A stretch of DNA of 64,000 nucleotides from NCBI GenBank assembly GCA_030704615.1, contig CM060733.1, forward strand, positions 63,798,001-63,862,000, in the 5' to 3' direction. Below, piece by piece: positions 58,499 to 64,000 of this stretch (positions within the stretch are counted from its first letter, which is position 1; the number at the start of each line of letters is the position of its first letter). A model generated the notes under the pieces. That model saw only the letters and a list, made by a program, of their open reading frames with translations, did not search any database and had not been told where the DNA came from. The stretch comes from Takakia lepidozioides. Taxonomy: Eukaryota; Streptophyta; Takakiopsida; Takakiales; Takakiaceae. Position numbers and translations under genes: made by a program.

Positions 58499-59059
58499 AT
58501 TCGGGATCCGCATCCGAGTAGAGTCTGAGTCCAGCTAGGGTGGGATTTCGAAGGCTCATTTAAACTGTCCTTGCTAAGGTGCCTATGAAGACATGGTAAT
58601 CCTGCTTCCTATGAAATTTTTTGAATTCCCAGCGGAATTTGCAATTTCCGTTCTGACTTCTTTTCTTCTCACACTGATGGGCGACATCATGTTGGTAACG
58701 TTACTCTTCCTCCACTTGCATTTATGTGGCGACAAATGATCGGAAGATTCAATGACGCATTTTTCACTTAGTGCGGCGTTGGCGGATATCCGCGGAATGC
58801 TCTTCTAGAACATGTTTGAGCAATCTTATAGTTTCCGGCTTTTCTTTTTTCCTCGGCTTGCAGTTTTCGACATCTCTTTTATCCTCGTTTGTTGTTTGCA
58901 CGGAACTAATGGGCAAGACTATCCCAGAGATGTTTTCCAATTGTAATTTTGATTATAATTTTCAAATATTGCCCCTCCTTATTGGCAGTTCAGACTAAAT
59001 GCTTGACGTGCAAACTCCATTTAATATTTCAGTTACGTTTCAATTTTTGAGTAATGCCC
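58499..59059. other. 3' flank of MULE family 2
   Basis: No gene recognised. Likely element-derived 3' sequence. Confidence 0.4.
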
Positions 59060-59245
59060 ACCTACATTGTCAGTTCCGCACGGAACAGTCTGCCTTACTT
59101 CTTTGTCAATTCGGCATGGAACTATTTGCCTACGTATCTTTGACAGTTCGGCATGGAACTTTCTGCCTCCACATCTTTAACAGTTTGGCATGGAACTTTC
59201 TATCTCCACACCTTAGACAGTTTGCCATGGAACTGTCTGCCTGGC
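59060..59245. repeat. ~39-bp tandem repeat
   Basis: Five or so units of the form CAGTTCGGCATGGAACT, then TTCTGCCTCCACATCTTT. Confidence 0.85.
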
Positions 59246-59437
59246 CTTGAACCCTAAACTACAGTGTCCGATAGGGGGATGCACAGCCTATTGCCGTGGC
59301 ATTCACCACCCACCCACTCACCACCCACCCGCCTCTCCCGAACCTGTTCCGAGCCTAGAGAAGAATATTCTCCAAAATATTCTCCATACCCGAGCTTGCC
59401 CCGGACCAGCTGGTCACGGAACTAATGGGCAAGACTG

Positions 59438-61840
59438 TCGAGGCAGTCCGCATCAGCATTTCCTGCCTGTCCGGCCCCAAGCCCCACTGTTTCCCTTTCA
59501 AGAACTCGTTGTACCTGCATTGCTGCATAATTGACCTCACAATGTCCTCCGTTGTGGCAGTGAGGATGTCCACCAGATGCGCCGCAGAGGAGGCACGCCA
59601 GGAAGAATGCACTCATTCGGCCATGTTTGTCGTGGGCATGTCGGTGTCGGAGTCGAGACACATTTCCTGCACAAGCACATGTTGAGGTTACAAGCAAGTT
59701 ACAAATAATGCCAAGAATAATATTCAACGGGACGCGAATTCGTGCAACTCACCTCCCGCATATAGTCGCCAAACTGGAGGAAACGATAATGCCACCATGC
59801 TAGCCAACTGACCATTGCTCCCTCGTCTGATTTCCTTATAGCACCTGACGATGTCCACCAAGCCCGTATACATGCAAACTGTGTCTCTGCATCATCCAAG
59901 GTGGGAGCGCGCTTCCACGTAAGACACATGGAAAGGTGCTCCTCTCTGAAATCTGGCGCCACGAGCTTGGTTGTGTACTGCGAAAGGCTCTGCAAAAAAT
60001 AGAACCCACAAGATCTCTCCTTGCCTTCCATGGGAACATTGGGGTCTTGCCCGTACACCCTTCGGATGGCAGCCCAATTTGCTTGTGCGTTGTCCGCCAT
60101 GAAACCACGGAAATTGGGAGGGGGCAATCCCGCCTTGGCCATCTGTTCGTTTATTCCCTGCCAAAGAAGCATCTCCGATTGTGTGTCCTCTCCTTTTATC
60201 TCACAAATAGCAATTGTCATAGCATCCTGCAGTGGGTGTCGTAGACATGTGCACCCATTGTCACCCACTGGTGATTTGTAATTCGCTTGATATGGTCGAA
60301 CATGACCCAACTGTTTGACAAGTCCCCACTCGTCATCCTGTTGACCAGTTCGACGCCGCTGCCAGGTCCACACGTGGACATTTTGAATAGGAAACAACGA
60401 TTTCCCTCAGTCCCTTGTCCTGGAAACCTACTTCCATGAATGTAGTCATATCCACATCGTCGCTTCACCTCCAGAATGGAGTGCATATCCGAGCCACGCC
60501 CAATTTTCTGTTTGCATGAGACAATGTGGTTTCGGACATTCGGTGAACATACGTGGGACACCGACTCCAGCAATGCCTCCATTTCCTTCTCATCGAGAGG
60601 AACTCTATCGGAGCCGTCTTCCGACATAATTCTGGCCAAGGCCATCTTATGGGGCTTGGAGCTGTATCTGTTTGGGTTTGGCACCCGGTCTCAACTTAAC
60701 CTCCTCTTGAACGAGCTGCTCTGCCTTGTGGGCAGCCTCCCGCGAGTTCCCCCTCGCCAATTTGTAACAATGAGAACCAACATGTATGCAAGCTCGGGTG
60801 AGGTTAGGAAAACGGTGCAACACATAGAACTGCTTGGCATTACAAACAGACATGCAGTGTGGTGGTTCTTTGCAATGCGCACACTAAAATGTGGAGTTCG
60901 GAACCTTCTCCTGAGCACGAAATGGTTGATGAGCTGTGCCTGTCCAATCGGTCTCGTTCCTGTGACCTCTGGATTTAAAATGGAAGCAAGTTGGGGAGAA
61001 ACACCGCAACGCGCCCGCACAAACAACGTAGCGCACCCGCACACCATCGAGCATCTTCATACTGGTGGTTTTGGTGACGCACCAAGGATGACCATCATGT
61101 TTTCTATCCATATCTGTCAACATTCCGGACGCCCTCGAGTAGTCCGTCCGAGGAGGGAACTCAAAGAAGATATTACCGTCGACGTCTGCGGGAAGGCATG
61201 TAACCGATTTAATTGCGATCTTGCTGTAGTCCAGCCCGGCCAGCTCCGAGCGGTGTCCCTCCATGTGAAGCCCTCGCGGAATTTCAAGAATAGATCGAAC
61301 TGCGGTGCTCGTGCTGGGAATATGACTCCCTCATCCACTGACGTCCATTGAGGACTTGCCTGATCTCCAGGACGACCTCGGAACTTCCATGACCTTGTCT
61401 GAGTCGGACAGGTTGTGAACAACCTGGTTCTCGCTCGTCTTCATGGATGGGTTCGGCTCTGGATTTACTTCGTTGCGGACTTCTCTCTTTGAGGTAGCCA
61501 CTCTCTGATTCGCGGATTGTTTCGTGGAAGGCGCCAGGATAGAAGGTGCATTTGGCGGGCAAATGAAGTCCCCAACAGCCCTGTATATGACGTTGTCCGA
61601 TGGTGGAACTCGCCATTCCTTGCCATCGCCGAAATCATCGTGGAGCACAACAATACTCTCGACAACAACGCCGTTTGAGTCCTTCGTTTCCTCCTCCAAA
61701 AAAACCGACCCTGGTTTCAGGTGGTATCGAACGCATAGATATTTCTCCATCACCCGGCAGATGTCCCCTCTGCACGGAAATGAAGCTCTATGCTCGTGAG
61801 GAGGGCAGTACACTGTAGCGCGCTCGGGTTTTCCGCCATG
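59438..61840 (-). pseudogene. MULE transposase (copy 3), truncated
   Basis: The start ATG at about 61840 corresponds to copy 2, but two extra bases follow within 20 bp and shift the frame. The N-terminal domain is otherwise open to 61331. 60884-61264 is continuous across the place where copy 2 has its 22-bp deletion, then ends NSTF and a stop (AAG to TAG). The DDE region is at 59699-60397 (GFMADNAQANWAAIRRVYG), with WWHYRFLQFGDYMREV intact where copy 2 has stops. The intron is near 59667-59752. Exon 2 is cut at about 59438. Confidence 0.9.
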
Positions 61841-62149
61841 GGAGATGTGCACACAAGACTCCCAGGATGGCGTGCGGGCAAGCTCCTTGGTAGAAGGGGG
61901 ATGCAGCGATGGGAAGGAATGCGGTGCCGATTTGTCCGAGCGACGAAGCCTGATCCAAATCCAGGGAGCCAACTATCTCAAAAATCCACAGTCAGAGTGT
62001 TAATGAACCTTGTCTCAGGAATGCGGCCCTTGGTCTTTGCGCAATAACTGCCAACGGTATGCAGTCAGAAAGTGGGGGGCCGTCCGGATGATGTCGGCTG
62101 AAGGGGAGAAGCCGGCACCGTGCTGTCACATTAACTACCCACTACCCAC

Positions 62150-63150
62150 CGGATGAAAATTCGGCACCGAATATCCAGCAGGGGCCACACGTATGAAGTC
62201 GCCTCGGGCAGAGAGGCCGGAACCTGTCCGACAGAGAACAACCCCCGGATGGAAATTCAGCGACGAATTTCCATTCGGATCCCCCCAAAGGAAGTCGTGT
62301 CGGGGGGTCAGGCCGAAAACTGGCCGACATAAAAACCTCCCCGGATGGAAAAAAACGGCGCCGAATTTCATCCGAGGCCATTCGGATGCAGTCAGCTCGG
62401 GGGAAAGGCCGCCACCTGGCCCTCACATTACAACCCCCGGACGGAACTTCGGCACCGTATATCCAACAGGGGAAGCCCGGATGAAGTTGCCTCGGGCGTA
62501 GAGGCCGGCGCTAGTTCGACAGAGAGCATCCCCTAGATGGAGATTCGGCGCCGAATTTCCATCCGGGGCCATTCGGATGCAGTCGGGGAGGGGGGAGAGG
62601 CTGGCATCAGGCCGTCACATTTCAACCCCCGGACGGAAATTCGGCACCGAATATCCAACAGGGGACGCCCGGACGAAGTCGCTCGGGCGGAGAGGCCGGC
62701 ACCTGTCCGACAGAGACCATCCCTCGGATGGAAATTCGGCGCCGAATTCCATCCGGGCCCCCTCAAAGGAAGTCCGGTCGGGTGGTGAGGCCCAAAACTG
62801 GACGATTTAAAAACCTCCCAGGATGGAAAAACGACGAAGAATTTCCGTGCGGGGCAGTTCGGATGCAGTCGGGGAGGGGGGAGAGGCCGGCACCTGGCTG
62901 TCACATTTCACCCACCCCCTACGGAAATTCGGCACCGAATATCCACAGGGGACGCCCGGACGAAGTCGCCTCGGGCGTAGAGGCCGGCACCTGTCCGACA
63001 GAGACCATCCCCCGGATGGAAATTCGCCGCCGAATTTCCATCCGGGCCCCCTCAAAGGAAGTCCGGTCGGGTGGTGAGGCCCCAAACTGGACGATATAAA
63101 ACCCTCCCATGGAAAAAACGGCGCCGAATTTCCAATCCGAGGCCGTTCGG
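62150..63150. repeat. ~290-bp repeats with GGCGCC palindromes, MULE copy 3
   Basis: Inverse of the 39060-39915 block, expanded: the marker TTCGGCACCGAATATCCA recurs near 62160, 62447, 62640 and 62927. Open frames here are by-products of the repeats. Confidence 0.9.
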
Positions 63151-63239
63151 ATTTCCCTCTAGCAGTCAAGGATTCCATGAAAAAACGGTCTAAAAGTGGA
63201 CTTCAGCCACAAAACTAACAGTTTAGTTTGTTTTTCACC

Positions 63240-64000
63240 GAAAACCAAGCGGCCACGCTCAGAATTACCTGCAGGAAGTAATTCGGCGCTTCAACTTACC
63301 TGGCGAATGGAAATTCGGCGCCGGATTTCATCCATCCGGGCTTTCGAATTACCTGCATGATGGAAATTCGGCGTCGAATTTCCATCCTGATCCGCTCGAA
63401 TTCCCTTCATGAACGGAAATTTTTGCGCACCGCCCTACTTGCCGGATGGAAATTCGGAGCCAAATTTCCATCCATCCGCTCGCCCCCGAATACCTGCGTG
63501 GCGGAAATTTTGCGCGCCGCCCTACCTGACAGGATGGCGCCGGATTTCCATCCATCCGGCTCCGAATACCACCAACCGCGTGGCGGAAATTTTCGCGCGA
63601 GCCGCCCTAACCTGGCAGGATGGAAATCCGGGCGCCGGATTTCATCCATCCGCTCCGAATTTACCTGCGTGGCGGAAATTTCGCCCGCGCCGCCCTGCCT
63701 GACAGGATGGAAATCCGGCGCCGGATTCCATCCATCCGGCTCCGAATTACATACCTGCGTGGGCGGAAATTTCGCGTGCCGCCCTACCTGGGCAGGATGG
63801 AAATCCGGCGCCAAATTTCCATCCATCTGCTCTCCGACCAACCTGGCGTTGAAATCCGGCGCCGGATTTCCATCCATCCGCTACGAATACCTGCGTGGCG
63901 GAAATTTTTCGCTCGCCGCCCCTACTTGGCTGGATGGAAATCCGGCGACGGAAATTTTCGCACGACCCCCTACCCGGCAGGATGGAAATTCGGGCGCTGA
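63240..64000. repeat. Palindrome array, MULE copy 3 outer part
   Basis: Irregular units of about 100-130 bp, each with GGAAATTTTCGCGC-type and GGATGGAAATCCGGCGCCGGAT-type motifs. It is related to, but more degenerate than, the 53-bp array at 38170-38960 and continues past the window end. Confidence 0.82.

Larger units (their letters stand above)
53046..59437 (+). mobile_element. Diverged MULE (family 2), partial and split
   Basis: Transposase exon 2-like sequence at 53231-54370 and the SWIM end at 58295-58498 belong together but are separated by about 3.9 kb. A 3' region with a ~39-bp tandem repeat follows (59060-59245). Related motifs (CAATTCGGCGCAGAACTATCTG) occur at its left end. Borders are set by the neighbouring chromovirus and by MULE copy 3, not by terminal repeats. 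Confidence 0.6.
59438..64000 (-). mobile_element. Mutator-like element copy 3, 3'-truncated, running off the window
   Basis: Same family and gene order as copy 2, inverted: part of transposase exon 2, the intron, exon 1, then the palindrome arrays. It is truncated near 59438 inside exon 2, so the transposase C-terminus and that terminal repeat are absent. The cargo gene, if present, would lie beyond 64000. Confidence 0.88.

Overview
Eukaryotic nuclear DNA from the green-plant lineage, dominated by transposable elements. The evidence is GT-AG introns, an initiator-Met-tRNA primer site in LTR elements, a short plant-type BAP31-like gene, a PPR pseudogene and a Ty3 chromovirus. The element mix would fit a large, repeat-rich charophyte or early land-plant genome (a Chara-like alga is my guess). 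That is inference, not something the sequence proves.

Layout. 1-3750: 3' half of a Ty3/gypsy chromovirus with a complete 1.6-kb LTR. 4419-8994: a second, decayed Ty3-like element, interrupted by an LTR-like insertion (6283-6779) and cut off by a MULE. 8995-12975: truncated MULE copy 1 (minus), itself carrying a T-tailed SINE. 12976-13891: an unidentified broken gene. 15671-25225: the only clear host gene, a four-exon BAP31-like ER membrane protein (minus), whose 7.9-kb first intron holds five LINE pieces in tandem. 25710-26492: a hAT-type MITE. 26732-27344: second copy of the LTR-like element. 28227-29759: an orphan gag (minus). 30330-30830: a PPR pseudogene running into a ~180-bp tandem array.

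31505-44496: a 13-kb Mutator-like element (MULE copy 2) inserted in that array, with terminal inverted repeats and a 9-bp target duplication. It carries two divergent genes. One is a SWIM-type transposase (40141-43711, plus). The other is a nine-exon cargo gene (31722-37144, minus) with a ParB-like DGNHR segment and a C-terminal methyltransferase-like motif. Arrays of a GGCGCC-centred palindrome lie between the genes, near the right end and inside a cargo-gene intron. This is the best candidate for an undescribed system.

44506-45612: the rest of the array. 46539-53045: a second copy of the chromovirus (minus), lacking most of its RT and carrying a 79-bp patch of MULE-like coding sequence. 53046-59437: a diverged MULE (family 2), split by about 3.9 kb of non-coding DNA. 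59438-64000: MULE copy 3 (minus), running off the window with its palindrome arrays.

Nearly all mobile-element coding sequence is broken. The host gene and the splice sites of the MULE cargo gene look intact.
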